Source: Curtobacterium sp. ZW137 (lineage in GTDB: Bacteria; Actinomycetota; Actinomycetes; Actinomycetales; Microbacteriaceae). Taken from it: a stretch of 64,000 nt of DNA. The stretch covers positions 124,001 through 188,000 of the forward strand of contig NZ_RJKS01000001.1 of assembly GCF_003762905.1 (NCBI RefSeq). Reading direction: 5' to 3'. The position numbers and the translations under genes were made by a program. The first letter of the stretch is position 1. Each line of letters begins with the position of its first letter. Under the pieces are notes generated by a model. The model was given only the letters and a program-made list of their open reading frames with translations. It did no database searches and was not told the origin of the DNA. This document shows positions 47,874 to 58,350 of this stretch, piece after piece.

Positions 47874-48686
47874 CTACGCGGGGTTGCCGTCGGCGTAGGG
47901 GCCGATCTTGCCCGTGCGCATGATGCGCTCGAGCAGCTGGTCGAAGTTCCGCGCCATCTCCTGCGCGGACTCGCCCGGCCACACGTGCAGCGGCTTCGCC
48001 GCACCCTGCGCCTGCTGCAGCGACGTGCGCTCCGGCAGCTGCGGGGAGAGCACGAGCGGGCCGAACATGTCGCGGAGTTCCTTGATGCGGAACTGGTGCT
48101 CGAGGGACTGCACGCGCGCACGGTTCACGATGATGCCGAGCGGCTGGAGTCGGGGGGAGAGTCCGCGGCGGATCTCCTCGATCGCGCGGAGGGCGCGGTC
48201 GGCGGCGGCCACGGAGAACAGCCCCGGCTCGGTGACGACGGTCACGCGGTCGGACGCGGCCCAGGCGGTGCGGGTGAGGGCGTTCAGCGACGGCGCGCAG
48301 TCGATGAGCACGAGCTCGTAGTCCTGCTCGACGTTGGCCAGGGCCTCTTCCAGCTTCCAGATGTCCCGGATGGAGGGGTGCGGCCCGTCGAAGTTGATCG
48401 CGGAGGGCGACCCGACCATGACGTCGATCTTGCCCTGGGAACCCTTCGTCCAGCCGGACGGCGCGATGGCCTGGCGGACGATCTTCTCCTTCGGGTTCTC
48501 GAGCACGTCGGCCACGTTGAGGTGGCCGGCGATGTTGATGTCGAGGCCGGTGGAGACGTCGGACTGCGGGTCGAGGTCGACGACCAGCGTTCGCAGGCCC
48601 TTGGCGAACGCGGCCGAGGTCAGACCGAGTGTGACCGTCGTCTTGCCGACACCGCCCTTGAGAGAGCTCACGCTGAGTACATGCAC
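47874..48686 (-). CDS. parA: ParA-family ATPase
   Basis: A 270-residue P-loop ATPase of the ParA/MinD class. VHVLSVSSLKGGVGKTT is the deviant Walker A (both lysines), VVDLDPQSDVSTGLDI is the A' motif and LVLIDCAPSLNAL is Walker B. It probably moves protein or DNA cargo on the nucleoid; chromosomal ParA is normally beside parB at oriC, so this orphan is likelier to position another cargo. The GTG at 48686 has TAACGT 8 nt upstream and no Shine-Dalgarno (leaderless). It is divergent from pyc. Confidence 0.88.
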   Translation of the reverse strand: MHVLSVSSLKGGVGKTTVTLGLTSAAFAKGLRTLVVDLDPQSDVSTGLDINIAGHLNVADVLENPKEKIVRQAIAPSGWTKGSQGKIDVMVGSPSAINFDGPHPSIRDIWKLEEALANVEQDYELVLIDCAPSLNALTRTAWAASDRVTVVTEPGLFSVAAADRALRAIEEIRRGLSPRLQPLGIIVNRARVQSLEHQFRIKELRDMFGPLVLSPQLPERTSLQQAQGAAKPLHVWPGESAQEMARNFDQLLERIMRTGKIGPYADGNPA

Positions 48687-48746
48687 GTTGAGCAACGTTA
48701 CCGCCAGTAGGGTTGTCCCACCTGACCCAGCGCTGAAAGGGCCCGC

Positions 48747-51700
48747 GTGTTCCGCAAGATCCTGGTCGCCAACCGTGGCGAGATCGCGATCCGTGCCTTC
48801 CGCGCGGCGTACGAGCTCGGCGCGGGCACCGTCGCCGTCTACCCCTACGAAGACCGCAACTCCCTGCACCGTCTCAAGGCGGACGAGGCGTACCTGATCG
48901 GCGAGCGTGGGCACCCGGTGCGGGCGTACCTCGACGTGTCGGAGATCATCCGCGTGGCGCTGGAGTCCGGCGCCGACGCGATCTACCCCGGGTACGGCTT
49001 CCTGTCCGAGAACCCGGACCTCGCCGCAGCGGCCGCCGCGAACGGCATCACGTTCATCGGCCCCGGCGAGCACGTGCTGGAGATGGCGGGCAACAAGGTC
49101 ACTGCGAAGGAGCACGCGATCGCGGCCGGCGTCCCGGTCCTCGCGAGCACCCCGGCCAGCCGCGACATCGACGAGCTCATCGCGGGTGCGGACGCCGTCG
49201 GCTTCCCGGTCTTCGCGAAGGCCGTCGCGGGTGGTGGTGGCCGCGGGATGCGCCGCGTCGAGACGAAGGCCGAGCTGCGTGCCGCGCTCGAAGAAGCCAT
49301 GCGCGAAGCCGACAGTGCGTTCGGCGACCCGACGATGTTCCTCGAGCAGGCGGTGCTCCGGCCGCGCCACATCGAGGTCCAGATCCTCGCGGACGCCACC
49401 GGCACCGACGCGGGCACGATCCACCTCTTCGAGCGGGACTGCTCCGTGCAGCGCCGCAACCAGAAGGTCGTGGAGATCGCCCCGGCGCCGAACCTCGACC
49501 CCGCGGTCGCCGCGGCGCTGCACCGCGACGCCGTCGCGTTCGCCCGGTCGATCGGCTACGTGAACGCCGGCACCGTGGAGTTCCTCCTCGACACCGTGGG
49601 TGAGCGCGCCGGCCAGCACGTCTTCATCGAGATGAACCCGCGCATCCAGGTCGAGCACACCGTCACCGAAGAGGTGACGGACGTCGACCTCGTGCAGTCG
49701 CAGATGCGGATCGCCGCGGGGGAGACCCTCGCCGACCTCGGCCTCAGCCAGGACACGGTCGCCGTGCACGGTGCCGCGCTCCAGACGCGCATCACGACCG
49801 AGGACCCGACCCAGGGCTTCCGCCCGGACACCGGCCGCATCACCACGTACCGCAGCCCCGGCGGCGCCGGTGTCCGGCTCGACGGCGGCACCGTCGCGAC
49901 CGGCGCCCAGATCAGCCCGCACTTCGACTCGATGCTCGCGAAGATGACGTGCCGTGGGCGGGACTTCCCGGCAGCGGTCGCCCGCGCCAAGCGTGCCCTC
50001 GCCGAGTTCCGCATCCGCGGGGTCAGCACGAACATCCCGTTCCTCCAGGCGGTGCTCGAGGACCCGGACTTCGCCCGCGGCGACATCTCCACGGCCTTCA
50101 TCGAGGAACGCCCGCAGCTGTTCAGCGGCCACGTCTCGAAGGACCGCGGCACGAAGGTCGTGAACTGGCTCGCCGACGTGACGGTGAACAAGCCGAACGG
50201 CGAGCCCGGTGCGCAGATCGTCGACCCCGCGCTGAAGCTCCCGCGCCTCGACCTCAACACGCCCGCGCCGGCGGGGCAGCGGCAGCGACTGCTGGAGCTC
50301 GGCCCGGCCGCGTGGGCGAAGGCCCTCCGCGAGCAGACCGCCCTCGCCGTCACCGAGACGACGATGCGCGACGCCCACCAGTCGCTCCTCGCCACCCGCG
50401 TCCGCAGCAAGGACCTCGTCGCGGTCGCCCCGTACGTCGCCCGGCTGACCCCGGAGCTCCTGAGCATGGAGGCATGGGGCGGTGCGACCTACGACGTCGC
50501 GCTCCGCTTCCTCGGCGAGGACCCGTGGGAGCGCCTGGCGTCCCTGCGTGAAGCGATGCCGAACATCCCGATCCAGATGCTCCTCCGCGGCCGCAACACC
50601 GTCGGGTACACGCCGTACCCGACCGAGGTCACGGACGCCTTCGTCGCCGAGGCCGCCGCGACGGGCGTCGACGTGTTCCGCGTGTTCGACGCCCTGAACG
50701 ACGTCAGCCAGCTCCGCCCGGCGCTCGAAGCGGTCCTCGCCACGGGCACCGCCGTCGCCGAAGCCGCGATCTGCTACTCCGGCGACCTCCTCGACCCCGC
50801 CGAGGACCTCTACACGCTCGACTACTACCTGCGCCTCGCGGAGCAGATGGTCGAGGCAGGCGCGCACGTCATCGGCATCAAGGACATGGCGGGCCTGCTC
50901 CGCGCCAGCGCCGCCGAACGGCTCGTCACGGCGCTCCGGGAGCGCTTCGACCAGCCGGTGCACGTGCACACCCACGACACCGCCGGCGGACAGCTCGCGA
51001 CCCTCCTCGCCGCCGCCCGTGCCGGTGCGGACGCCGTGGACGTCGCCGCCGCGCCGATGGCCGGCACGACCAGCCAGCCGAGCATGTCCGCGCTCGTCGC
51101 GGCCCTGGCTCACACCGAGCGCGACACCGGCATCTCCCTCGCCGCCGTCGGCGACCTCGAGCCGTACTGGGAAGCCGTCCGCCGTGCCTACGCACCGTTC
51201 GAGTCCGGCCTCGCCGGGCCGACCGGCCGCGTGTACAAGCACGAGATCCCCGGCGGGCAGCTCTCGAACCTCCGCCAGCAGGCCATCGCGCTGGGGCTCG
51301 GCGACCGCTTCGAGCAGGTCGAGGACTGGTACGCCGAGGCGAACCGCATCCTCGGCCGCCCGACGAAGGTCACGCCGTCGTCGAAGGTCGTCGGCGACCT
51401 CGCGCTGCAGCTCGCCGCGGTCGACGCCGACCCGGTGGACTTCGAGCAGAACCCGCAGAAGTACGACATCCCGGATTCGGTGATCGGGTTCATGGCCGGC
51501 GAGCTCGGGGAGCTCCCCGGCGGCTGGCCGGAGCCGTTCCGCTCGAAGGTGCTCGAGGGCCGGAACATCGTCCCGACGATCACCCCGGTGCCGGACAGCG
51601 AGCGTGCAGCTCTCGCGACGCCGGGGGACGCCCGCAAGCAGGCGCTCAACCGCCTCCTCTTCGAGGCCCCGACCAAGGCCTTCCAGCAGGTCCGCGACGA

Positions 51701-52157
51701 GTACGGCGACCTCTCGGTCGTGTCGACCGTGGACTACCTCTACGGCCTCCGCCCCGGCGAAGAGCACGTGGTGCCGCTCGGCAAGGGCGTGAACCTGCTC
51801 GTCGGGCTCGAAGCGATCGGCGAAGCCGACGAGCGCGGCATCCGCACCGTGATGGCGACCCTCAACGGGCAGCTCCGTCCGGTGTACGTCCGCGACCGCT
51901 CGATCACGGTCGAGACCAAGGCCGCCGAGAAGGCGGACAAGACCGACCCGAAGCACGTGGCGGCGCCGTTCTCCGGCGTCGTGACGCTCAAGGTCGCCGT
52001 CGGTGACGCCGTCGAGGCCGGGCAGGCCGTGGCGAGCATCGAGGCGATGAAGATGGAAGCGGCCATCACGGCACCCACTGCGGGTGTCGTCGGCCGTCTC
52101 GCGATCCCGGTGACCCAGCAGGTGGACGCCGGAGACCTCCTGGTGGTGCTGCAGTAA
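48747..52157 (+). CDS. pyc: Pyruvate carboxylase
   Basis: A 1136-residue single-chain biotin enzyme that carboxylates pyruvate to oxaloacetate to refill the TCA cycle. Biotin carboxylase comes first ([51 protein letters not shown]). The carboxyltransferase barrel follows ([37 protein letters not shown]). The biotinyl domain has EAMKMEAAI, with Lys1102 as the biotin site. Length and domain order are normal. The GTG at 48747 has AAAGGG upstream. def follows 1 nt later in the same operon. Confidence 0.97.
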   Translation: MFRKILVANRGEIAIRAFRAAYELGAGTVAVYPYEDRNSLHRLKADEAYLIGERGHPVRAYLDVSEIIRVALESGADAIYPGYGFLSENPDLAAAAAANGITFIGPGEHVLEMAGNKVTAKEHAIAAGVPVLASTPASRDIDELIAGADAVGFPVFAKAVAGGGGRGMRRVETKAELRAALEEAMREADSAFGDPTMFLEQAVLRPRHIEVQILADATGTDAGTIHLFERDCSVQRRNQKVVEIAPAPNLDPAVAAALHRDAVAFARSIGYVNAGTVEFLLDTVGERAGQHVFIEMNPRIQVEHTVTEEVTDVDLVQSQMRIAAGETLADLGLSQDTVAVHGAALQTRITTEDPTQGFRPDTGRITTYRSPGGAGVRLDGGTVATGAQISPHFDSMLAKMTCRGRDFPAAVARAKRALAEFRIRGVSTNIPFLQAVLEDPDFARGDISTAFIEERPQLFSGHVSKDRGTKVVNWLADVTVNKPNGEPGAQIVDPALKLPRLDLNTPAPAGQRQRLLELGPAAWAKALREQTALAVTETTMRDAHQSLLATRVRSKDLVAVAPYVARLTPELLSMEAWGGATYDVALRFLGEDPWERLASLREAMPNIPIQMLLRGRNTVGYTPYPTEVTDAFVAEAAATGVDVFRVFDALNDVSQLRPALEAVLATGTAVAEAAICYSGDLLDPAEDLYTLDYYLRLAEQMVEAGAHVIGIKDMAGLLRASAAERLVTALRERFDQPVHVHTHDTAGGQLATLLAAARAGADAVDVAAAPMAGTTSQPSMSALVAALAHTERDTGISLAAVGDLEPYWEAVRRAYAPFESGLAGPTGRVYKHEIPGGQLSNLRQQAIALGLGDRFEQVEDWYAEANRILGRPTKVTPSSKVVGDLALQLAAVDADPVDFEQNPQKYDIPDSVIGFMAGELGELPGGWPEPFRSKVLEGRNIVPTITPVPDSERAALATPGDARKQALNRLLFEAPTKAFQQVRDEYGDLSVVSTVDYLYGLRPGEEHVVPLGKGVNLLVGLEAIGEADERGIRTVMATLNGQLRPVYVRDRSITVETKAAEKADKTDPKHVAAPFSGVVTLKVAVGDAVEAGQAVASIEAMKMEAAITAPTAGVVGRLAIPVTQQVDAGDLLVVLQ

Positions 52158-52158
52158 C

Positions 52159-52662
52159 GTGACCGTCCGTCCGATCCGCCTCTTCGGCGACCCCGTCCTC
52201 CGTTCCACCGCCGACCCGATCGCTCCGGCGGCACTCGGGTCGACCGGCATCCGGGACCTCGTGCAGGACCTCATCGACACCGTCAAGGAGCCCGGTCGCG
52301 CCGGGGTCGCGGCCCCGCAGATCGGTGTCGGCCTGCGCGCGTTCTCCTACAACGTCGACGGCGAGGTCGGGTACGTCCTCAACCCCGAGGTCGTCGAGAC
52401 CTCGGGCGAGCCCGAGCTCATGGACGAGGGCTGCCTCTCCGTGCCCGGCCTGGCCTACCCGACGAGCAGGCACCCGTACGCGAAGGTCCGGGGCGTGGAC
52501 GTCGACGGCAACGAGGTCGTGGTCGAGGGCACCGGTCTGATGGCCGAGGCCCTGCAGCACGAGGTGGACCACCTCGACGGCACCGTCTACGTGATGACGC
52601 TCGCCCCGGAGACGCGCCGCCAGGCGCTCCGCGACATCCGCTCGCAGGACTGGTTCCACTGA
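52159..52662 (+). CDS. def: Peptide deformylase
   Basis: A 167-residue metalloenzyme that removes the formyl group from nascent proteins. All three motifs are present: GVAAPQIGV (motif 1), DEGCLSVPG (motif 2, metal Cys) and [10 protein letters not shown] (motif 3, H-E-x-x-H). The GTG starts 1 nt after the pyc stop (TAA-C-GTG), so expression depends on pyc read-through and coupling. The Arg/Thr-rich substitutions common in other deformylases are not seen. Confidence 0.95.
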   Translation: MTVRPIRLFGDPVLRSTADPIAPAALGSTGIRDLVQDLIDTVKEPGRAGVAAPQIGVGLRAFSYNVDGEVGYVLNPEVVETSGEPELMDEGCLSVPGLAYPTSRHPYAKVRGVDVDGNEVVVEGTGLMAEALQHEVDHLDGTVYVMTLAPETRRQALRDIRSQDWFH

Positions 52663-52711
52663 GCGGACGGGCGTCGTGACACCCCTCTTGGTGTGACACC
52701 CGGACGTGGGA

Positions 52712-52742
52712 TTGTCGCCATGTCCTGACGAAGAGGTACCGT
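52712..52742 (+). promoter_or_regulatory. Promoter of the 43-residue small gene
   Basis: TTGTCG (-35, 52712-52717) and TACCGT (-10, 52737-52742) with a 19-bp spacer precede the small ORF at 52793 by about 50 nt, leaving room for a short leader. Confidence 0.45.
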
Positions 52743-52792
52743 ATCCCGTCGGCCTCCCACCGACACGGTTTCCCACACCTCCAGGACGCACG

Positions 52793-52924
52793 ATGGCACC
52801 CCAGAACGACGAGCTCAGCTCGCACCGCACCCGCACCAACCGCCGCCCCGAGCCGGTCGCCACGACGACGTCGTCGACGGCGGTCCTCGAGCCCACGGAC
52901 GCGCCGGACAACCGCACGGTCTGA
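52793..52924 (+). CDS. Small hypothetical protein (43 residues)
   Basis: A short frame with its own promoter-like pair (TTGTCG / TACCGT), an AGGA Shine-Dalgarno 7 nt before the ATG, nearly uniform G/C third codon positions, and a family F terminator starting 48 nt after the stop. The product is hydrophilic: MAPQNDELSSHRTRTNRR, then Thr/Ser/Pro-rich to the end. It resembles an intrinsically disordered micro-protein. No family recognised. Confidence 0.55.
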   Translation: MAPQNDELSSHRTRTNRRPEPVATTTSSTAVLEPTDAPDNRTV

Positions 52925-52972
52925 CCAGCAGGCGGTACCGTCCGCGACGCACCGCACGCCTCGAACGCAACC

Positions 52973-53021
52973 GACGGGAGGCCCGGTGCCGGTCCCGTGG
53001 ACCGGCACCGGGCCTCCCGTC
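52973..53021. terminator. Bidirectional terminator hairpin, family F copy 3
   Basis: A perfect 23-bp stem: GACGGGAGGCCCGGTGCCGG / CCGGCACCGGGCCTCCCGTC plus three inner pairs, with a CGT loop. Between the small gene and the convergent fadD gene, whose stop is 23 bp away. Confidence 0.85.
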
Positions 53022-53044
53022 TGGTCCGCTCCGGACCCGGCCGC

Positions 53045-54913
53045 CTACTTCCGGCGGCGTCCCTCCACCACCGGCGTCGCCGTGGTCTGCACCTTCGATC
53101 CCGCGTAGATGTGCGCGATGTCCGCGGCGAAGTCCGACAGGATCACGGACCGCTTGATGGTGAGCTTGGGCGTCAGGTGGCCGGACGCCTCGCTGAGCTC
53201 GGTGTCGAGGATCGTGAACGACCGCACCGACTCGGCACGGGAGACCCGGCCGTTCGCGGTGTCGATGGCCTCTTGCACGGCTGCCAGCACGCGCTCGTCG
53301 TAGGCGGCCTCGTGCGCGGAGAGCGCCGGCGTGATCCCGCGCGACTCGCACCAGCCGGGCAGCATCTCGCGGTCCAGCGTGACGAGTGCGGCGACGAACG
53401 GCTTGCCCTCGCCGACCACGACGACCTGGCCGATGAGCGGGTGCTCGCGGACGCCGTCCTCGAGCGGTGCCGGTGCGACGTTCTTGCCGCTCGCGGTGAC
53501 GATGAGCTCCTTGGCGCGGCCGGTGACGGTGAGGATCCCGTCGCCGTCGAGCCGCCCGAGGTCGCCGGTGCGGAACCAGCCGTCGGCGAACGCCTTGTCG
53601 GTGGCCTCGGGGTTGTTCCAGTAGCGGTCGAAGACGTCGACGCCGCGGATCAGGATCTCGTCGTCCTCGGCGATGCGGATCTCGACACCGGGGAGTGCAC
53701 GGCCGACCGAGCCGATGCGGAGTTCGGTGGCGCGGTTCACGGTGGCGGGTGCGGTGGTCTCGGTGAGGCCGTAGCCCTCGAGGATGAGCACGCCGATCGA
53801 CCGGAAGAAGTGCGACAGCCGCGGGGAGAGCGGTGCTGAGCCGCTGATCGCGTACCGGACCCGGCCACCGATCGCGTCCCGGAGCTTCGCGTAGACGAGC
53901 TTGTCGAACAGCCGGTACTTCAGGGCGAGGACGAGCGGGACCTTGCCGGCGGCGACGGCCTCGGAGTGCGCGACCGCGGTGGCGGCGGCGGCGCGGAAGA
54001 CCCGGCCCTTGCCGCCGAGGTCGGCCTTCTGCTCGGCGGAGTTGTAGATCTTCTCGAACACACGGGGGACCGCGAGCAGGAAGCTCGGCTTGAAGGTGGA
54101 CACGGCCTTCATGAGGTCCTTCGTGTCCGGCTCGTGCCCGACCAGGACGCCGGCGGAGATCGACATCGCGGCGATGAACCGCGCGAACACGTGCGCCATC
54201 GGGATGAAGAGCAGGGTCGAGGCGTCCCCGGCGATGATCTCGGACATCGCCTCGGTGGAGCCCTCGACGGTTGCGGTGAAGTTGTCGTGCCGGAGCACGC
54301 AGCCCTTCGGCCGGCCGGTGGTGCCCGACGTGTAGATGATCGTGGCGTCGTCGTGTCCGTGCACCGCGGCGGTGCGGGCGTCGAGGTCGTCGTCGGTGAC
54401 GTCCTCGCCGAGGCGGGCCAGGTCGTCGAGACCGCCGCCGTCGATCGTCCAGTGCTGCCCGAGGTGCGGCAGGTCGGGGGCGATCCCGGCGACGCGGCGC
54501 GCGTGCTCCTCTTGTTCGACGACGATCGCGACCGACTCGGAATCGCTGAGGATGTGCCGGATCTGGTCGGGGGAGCTGGTCTCGTAGACCGGGACGGACA
54601 CCAGGCCGGCGGTCCAGATCGCGAAGTCGACGAGGGTCCACTCGAGGCGGGTCCTGGAGAGGATCGCGACGTGCGCACCGGGTTCGAGGCCGGCGGCGAT
54701 GAACCCCTTCGCGATCCCGCGCACCCGGCGCTCGACGTCGGCGGCGCTGATCGTCGTCCAGGTGTCGCCGTGCCGCTCGCTGAGGATCGGCCGGCCCGGT
54801 GTCAGGCGGGCGCGGTCCGAGAGCAGCCGGGCGGCGGAGCCGTGGTCCGGTGCGACGGGCGGCGTCGTGGCTGGCTGGGACTCGCTGGTTGGTGCGGGTC
54901 GCTGATCGTTCAC
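53045..54913 (-). CDS. fadD: Long-chain fatty-acid-CoA ligase (FadD15-like)
   Basis: A 622-residue AMP-forming ligase. The P-loop TIIYTSGTTGRPKGCVLRH, the second motif GYGLTETTAPATVN, and GWFRTGDLGRLDGDGILTVTGRAKELIVTASGKNVAP are all present, with the catalytic lysine near TPKLTIKRS. It activates long-chain fatty acids to acyl-CoA for lipid synthesis or oxidation. The GTG at 54913 has AAGGGAG upstream. It is divergent from glk and syntenic with fadD15 of M. tuberculosis next to the plsC-aroG-pknL block. Confidence 0.94.
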   Translation of the reverse strand: MNDQRPAPTSESQPATTPPVAPDHGSAARLLSDRARLTPGRPILSERHGDTWTTISAADVERRVRGIAKGFIAAGLEPGAHVAILSRTRLEWTLVDFAIWTAGLVSVPVYETSSPDQIRHILSDSESVAIVVEQEEHARRVAGIAPDLPHLGQHWTIDGGGLDDLARLGEDVTDDDLDARTAAVHGHDDATIIYTSGTTGRPKGCVLRHDNFTATVEGSTEAMSEIIAGDASTLLFIPMAHVFARFIAAMSISAGVLVGHEPDTKDLMKAVSTFKPSFLLAVPRVFEKIYNSAEQKADLGGKGRVFRAAAATAVAHSEAVAAGKVPLVLALKYRLFDKLVYAKLRDAIGGRVRYAISGSAPLSPRLSHFFRSIGVLILEGYGLTETTAPATVNRATELRIGSVGRALPGVEIRIAEDDEILIRGVDVFDRYWNNPEATDKAFADGWFRTGDLGRLDGDGILTVTGRAKELIVTASGKNVAPAPLEDGVREHPLIGQVVVVGEGKPFVAALVTLDREMLPGWCESRGITPALSAHEAAYDERVLAAVQEAIDTANGRVSRAESVRSFTILDTELSEASGHLTPKLTIKRSVILSDFAADIAHIYAGSKVQTTATPVVEGRRRK

Positions 54914-55035
54914 GGCAACTCCCTTGTCGACCGATTCGATGACGAGTACGTCTCACGTTGACGACTCTGCTTCCAGCATAGGGCTCGACGTCGCGCGTTC
55001 GATGAGTACGCACCGAACCGGTAGGCTCGGTCCTC

Positions 55036-55989
55036 GTGCACGCCATCGGAATCGACATCGGGGGCACCAAGATCGCGGGAGCGGTCGTCACGGAACTGGG
55101 CGAGATCCTCGCCGAGGACCGCGTCGCCACGAACGCTGCGGACCCGAACGCCATGCTGGACGACGTCGTCGCGATGGTCTCGCGACTCCGCGACGGCCAC
55201 GACGTGGGCGCCGTCGGCGTCGCCGCGCCGGGGTTCATCGACGCGTCGCAGTCGATCGTCTACTACACGCCGAACATCCGGTGGCGGAACGAACCGCTCC
55301 GCCAGAAGCTGCAGGAGCGCCTCGGCGACCTGCACATCACGGTGGACAACGACGCCAACGCGGCCGGCTGGGCGGAGTTCCGCTTCGGCGCCGGACGGCT
55401 CGTCTCGGACATGACCATGCTCACGATCGGCACCGGCGTCGGTGGCGCGATCGTCACCGAGGACCGCCTGTTCCGCGGCGGCTTCGGCACCGGCGGCGAG
55501 ATCGGCCACCTGCGCATCGTCCCGAACGGCCTGCCGTGCGGCTGCGGCGCCCGCGGCTGCATCGAGCAGTACGGCTCCGGCCGTGCCCTGCAGCGCATGG
55601 CGAACGACGTCGCCGACGCCGGCGGAATCGGTGTCGCCCTGGCCCAGGCCCGCGACGACAACGGCGGCCAGCTGGACGGCGGGCTCATCGGCGACCTCAT
55701 CCTCGCCGACGACCCCGGTGCCCTCGCGGCGCTCCGTCGGCTCGGTCGGCACCTCGGTGAGGCCTGCGCCTCCCTGTCCGCCGTGCTCGACCCGCAGCTC
55801 TTCGTGTTCGGCGGCGGCGTCGCCAGCGCGGGGGAGCGCCTGCTCGACCCGATCCGTCAGGCGTACCTCAACAACCTCCCGGCCCGCGGGTACCACCCGG
55901 AGCCGGAGTTCGTGATCGCCGAGCTCGTCAACGACGCCGGTGTCGTCGGCGCGGCGGACCTCGCGCGGATCCACGCCCGCACCGCCTGA
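55036..55989 (+). CDS. glk: ROK-family glucokinase
   Basis: A 317-residue ROK kinase that phosphorylates glucose. HAIGIDIGGTKIAG is the phosphate motif, DNDANAAGWAEF holds the catalytic Asp (near residue 104), and GEIGHLRI with GLPCGCGARGCIEQYGSG carries the ROK zinc-binding cysteines and sugar-contact Glu. TAGGCT lies 8 nt before the GTG and no Shine-Dalgarno is seen (leaderless). It is followed by plsC 45 nt later on the same strand. Confidence 0.94.
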   Translation: MHAIGIDIGGTKIAGAVVTELGEILAEDRVATNAADPNAMLDDVVAMVSRLRDGHDVGAVGVAAPGFIDASQSIVYYTPNIRWRNEPLRQKLQERLGDLHITVDNDANAAGWAEFRFGAGRLVSDMTMLTIGTGVGGAIVTEDRLFRGGFGTGGEIGHLRIVPNGLPCGCGARGCIEQYGSGRALQRMANDVADAGGIGVALAQARDDNGGQLDGGLIGDLILADDPGALAALRRLGRHLGEACASLSAVLDPQLFVFGGGVASAGERLLDPIRQAYLNNLPARGYHPEPEFVIAELVNDAGVVGAADLARIHARTA

Positions 55990-56034
55990 CGACCGGCGCG
56001 CACGCCTCACGCCTCACCCGATACGGAGTCGACG

Positions 56035-56760
56035 ATGCTCTACTGGCTGCTGAAGAACTTCCTGCTCGGCCCGCTCATCCTCACGCTGTTCCGGCCGTGG
56101 GTGGTGGGTCGTGAGCACGTGCCGACCTCGGGGCCGGTCATCTTCGCGTCGAACCACGTGTCGTTCATCGACTCGGTGATCCTCCCCGCGGTGCTCGACC
56201 GCCGGCTGTCCTTCCTCGCGAAGAGCGACTACTTCACCGGACGCGGGCTCAAGGGCTGGGCGACGAAGACGTTCTTCAACGCCATCGGGCAGCTGCCGAT
56301 CGACCGCTCCGGTGGCAAGGCCTCGGAGGCGTCGCTCCGCACCGGCCTGCAGGTCCTGGCGCGCGGCGAACAGCTCGGCATCTACCCCGAGGGCACCCGC
56401 AGCCCGGACGGCAAGCTCTACCGCGGTCGCACCGGCATCGCGCGGATGATCCTCGAAGGCCGCGTCGTCGTGGTCCCGGTCGCCATGGTCGGCACGCGGG
56501 AAGTGCAGCAGATCGGGCAGCGCATCCCGAAGTTCAAGCGCGTCGGCGTCGTCTTCGGCAAGCCCCTCGACTTCTCCCGCTTCCAGGGCTTCGAGACCGA
56601 CCGCTTCATCCTCCGGAGCGTCACCGACGAGGTCATGCACGCACTCGCCGGCCTCAGCCGCCAGGAGTACGAGGACGTCTACGCGACGAGTGTCAAGGAA
56701 CGTGCGAGCACGGCACGCGAGAAGGTCATGCGGGAACGCCAGAGCACGCCTGCACGTTAG
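56035..56760 (+). CDS. plsC: 1-acyl-sn-glycerol-3-phosphate acyltransferase
   Basis: A 241-residue membrane-associated acyltransferase. An N-terminal hydrophobic stretch precedes the catalytic SNHVSFIDSV (the H-x4-D motif) and the later YPEGTRSPDGKLYRG (E-G-T-R, phosphate-binding). It adds the second acyl chain to lysophosphatidate in phospholipid synthesis. It lies between glk and aroG, the same order as around Rv2182c in mycobacteria. Confidence 0.93.
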   Translation: MLYWLLKNFLLGPLILTLFRPWVVGREHVPTSGPVIFASNHVSFIDSVILPAVLDRRLSFLAKSDYFTGRGLKGWATKTFFNAIGQLPIDRSGGKASEASLRTGLQVLARGEQLGIYPEGTRSPDGKLYRGRTGIARMILEGRVVVVPVAMVGTREVQQIGQRIPKFKRVGVVFGKPLDFSRFQGFETDRFILRSVTDEVMHALAGLSRQEYEDVYATSVKERASTAREKVMRERQSTPAR

Positions 56761-56821
56761 GCTCTGATGGTCCCGGCACCCCGCCGGGGCAGCCACCATC
56801 GCAGAACCAAGAGGTACAGCC

Positions 56822-58207
56822 TTGTTCGAGTCGACCGACTTCGTCGCCCTGCAGGATCCGGACGTGATCGAGGGCCTCGACTACTGGCGGACGCTCCCGA
56901 TCAAGCAGCAGCCCAGCTGGCCCGACCAGGCCGCTGCCGAAGCCGCCTCCGCCGAGATCGCGACGCTCCCGCCGCTGGTCTTCGCCGGGGAAGTGGACCA
57001 GCTCCGCGACCGCCTCGCCGCGGCCGCGCAGGGCAAGGCCTTCCTGCTGCAGGGCGGTGACTGCGCCGAGACCTTCGCCGGTGCGACCGCCGACTCCATC
57101 CGCGACCGCGTCAAGACGATCCTGCAGATGGCCGTCGTGCTGACGTACGGCGCATCGATGCCGATCGTCAAGATGGGCCGGATGGCCGGGCAGTTCGCCA
57201 AGCCCCGCTCGAGCGACTTCGAGACCCGCGGCGATGTCACGCTGCCCGCCTACCGCGGCGACATCGTGAACGGCTACGACTTCACGCCGGAGAGCCGCGC
57301 CGCCGACCCCCGTCGCCTCGTGCAGGGCTACCACACGGCCGCCTCGACGCTGAACCTCGTCCGGGCCTTCACCCAGGGCGGCTTCGCGGACCTCCGCCAG
57401 GTGCACTCGTGGAACAAGGGCTTCGCGTCCAACCCGGCGAACGCCCGGTACGAGCACCTCGCGAAGGAGATCGACCGCGCGATCCGCTTCATGGACGCCT
57501 GCGGTGCGGACTTCGACGAGCTGAAGCACGTCGAGTTCTACGCCTCGCACGAGGGGCTGCTCATGGACTACGAGCGCCCGATGACCCGCATCGACTCGCG
57601 CTCCGGCCAGGCGTACGACACCTCCGGGCACTTCATCTGGATCGGGGAGCGCACCCGCGACCTGGACGGCGCCCACGTGGACTTCCTCTCGCGCGTCCGG
57701 AACCCGATCGGGGTCAAGCTCGGCCCGACCACCAAGGTCGCCGACATGGAAGCCCTCATCGAGAAGCTCGACCCGAACCGCGAGCCCGGCCGTCTGACGT
57801 TCATCACCCGCATGGGCGCCGGCAAGATCCGCGACGAGCTCCCGAAGCTCCTCGAGGCCATCAAGGGCATGGACGCGAACCCGCTGTGGGTGACCGACCC
57901 GATGCACGGCAACGGCCTCACCACCCCGACGGGCTACAAGACCCGCCGGTTCGACGACGTCGTGGACGAGGTCCTCGGCTTCTTCGAGGTGCACCGCGAA
58001 GCCGGCACGTACCCGGGCGGCATGCACGTCGAGCTCACCGGTGACGACGTCACCGAGTGCCTCGGCGGGTCGGAGCAGATCGACGAGGCCACCCTCGCGA
58101 CCCGCTACGAGTCCCTGTGCGACCCGCGCCTGAACCACATGCAGTCGCTCGAGCTCGCGTTCCTCGTGGCCGAGGAGCTGAGCGCACACCCGCACACCGC
58201 GCGCTAG
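56822..58207 (+). CDS. aroG: Class II DAHP synthase (3-deoxy-7-phosphoheptulonate synthase)
   Basis: A 461-residue plant/mycobacterial-type (class II) DAHP synthase, first enzyme of the shikimate pathway. Motifs: FLLQGGDCAETF (Mn-binding Cys), KMGRMAGQFAKPRSS, FASHEGLLMDYER (metal-binding His-Glu), and DPMHGNGL. The start is a TTG at 56822, unusual here, with AGAGG 8-9 nt upstream; an upstream in-frame start would add unmatched residues. TAGGCT at 56758 may be its own promoter. The product feeds aromatic amino acids and menaquinone. Confidence 0.94.
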   Translation: MFESTDFVALQDPDVIEGLDYWRTLPIKQQPSWPDQAAAEAASAEIATLPPLVFAGEVDQLRDRLAAAAQGKAFLLQGGDCAETFAGATADSIRDRVKTILQMAVVLTYGASMPIVKMGRMAGQFAKPRSSDFETRGDVTLPAYRGDIVNGYDFTPESRAADPRRLVQGYHTAASTLNLVRAFTQGGFADLRQVHSWNKGFASNPANARYEHLAKEIDRAIRFMDACGADFDELKHVEFYASHEGLLMDYERPMTRIDSRSGQAYDTSGHFIWIGERTRDLDGAHVDFLSRVRNPIGVKLGPTTKVADMEALIEKLDPNREPGRLTFITRMGAGKIRDELPKLLEAIKGMDANPLWVTDPMHGNGLTTPTGYKTRRFDDVVDEVLGFFEVHREAGTYPGGMHVELTGDDVTECLGGSEQIDEATLATRYESLCDPRLNHMQSLELAFLVAEELSAHPHTAR

Positions 58208-58210
58208 CCC

Positions 58211-58257
58211 GACAGCGTGCGGCCGTCTGCGCCGCGCATCCGCCTGCGCGCTGTCGC
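58211..58257. repeat. Family E element, copy 1 (exact 47-bp repeat)
   Basis: A 47-bp sequence beginning GACAGCGTGCGGCCGTCTGC and ending GCGCGCTGTCGC, with GACAGCG/CGCTGTC terminal arms, lies 3 nt after the aroG stop and recurs without change at 58427-58473. Between the copies, a related GCGACAG/CTGTCGC hairpin (58282-58320) and a family F terminator (58351-58386) fill the 333-bp convergent gap; no gene is seen. Confidence 0.85.
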
Positions 58258-58350
58258 ATCGGTCGCAAGTGGTCCGGCAGAGCGACAGTGGTGGTGTGTG
58301 CGCCAGCGCCGTCCTGTCGCTTTCGCGCACTGGTCGCGACCAGCCACAGC

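Noticed and set aside
48687..48746. Possible 6C RNA near parA
   Set aside because: A 6C RNA is often found near ParA genes, but I saw no pair of hairpins with C-rich loops in the 60-bp gap or nearby.
47874..52286. Long minus-strand frame across parA and antisense to pyc
   Set aside because: Only the 47874-48686 part is a real gene (ParA). The rest is the complement of pyc and def and has the composition of shadow frames.
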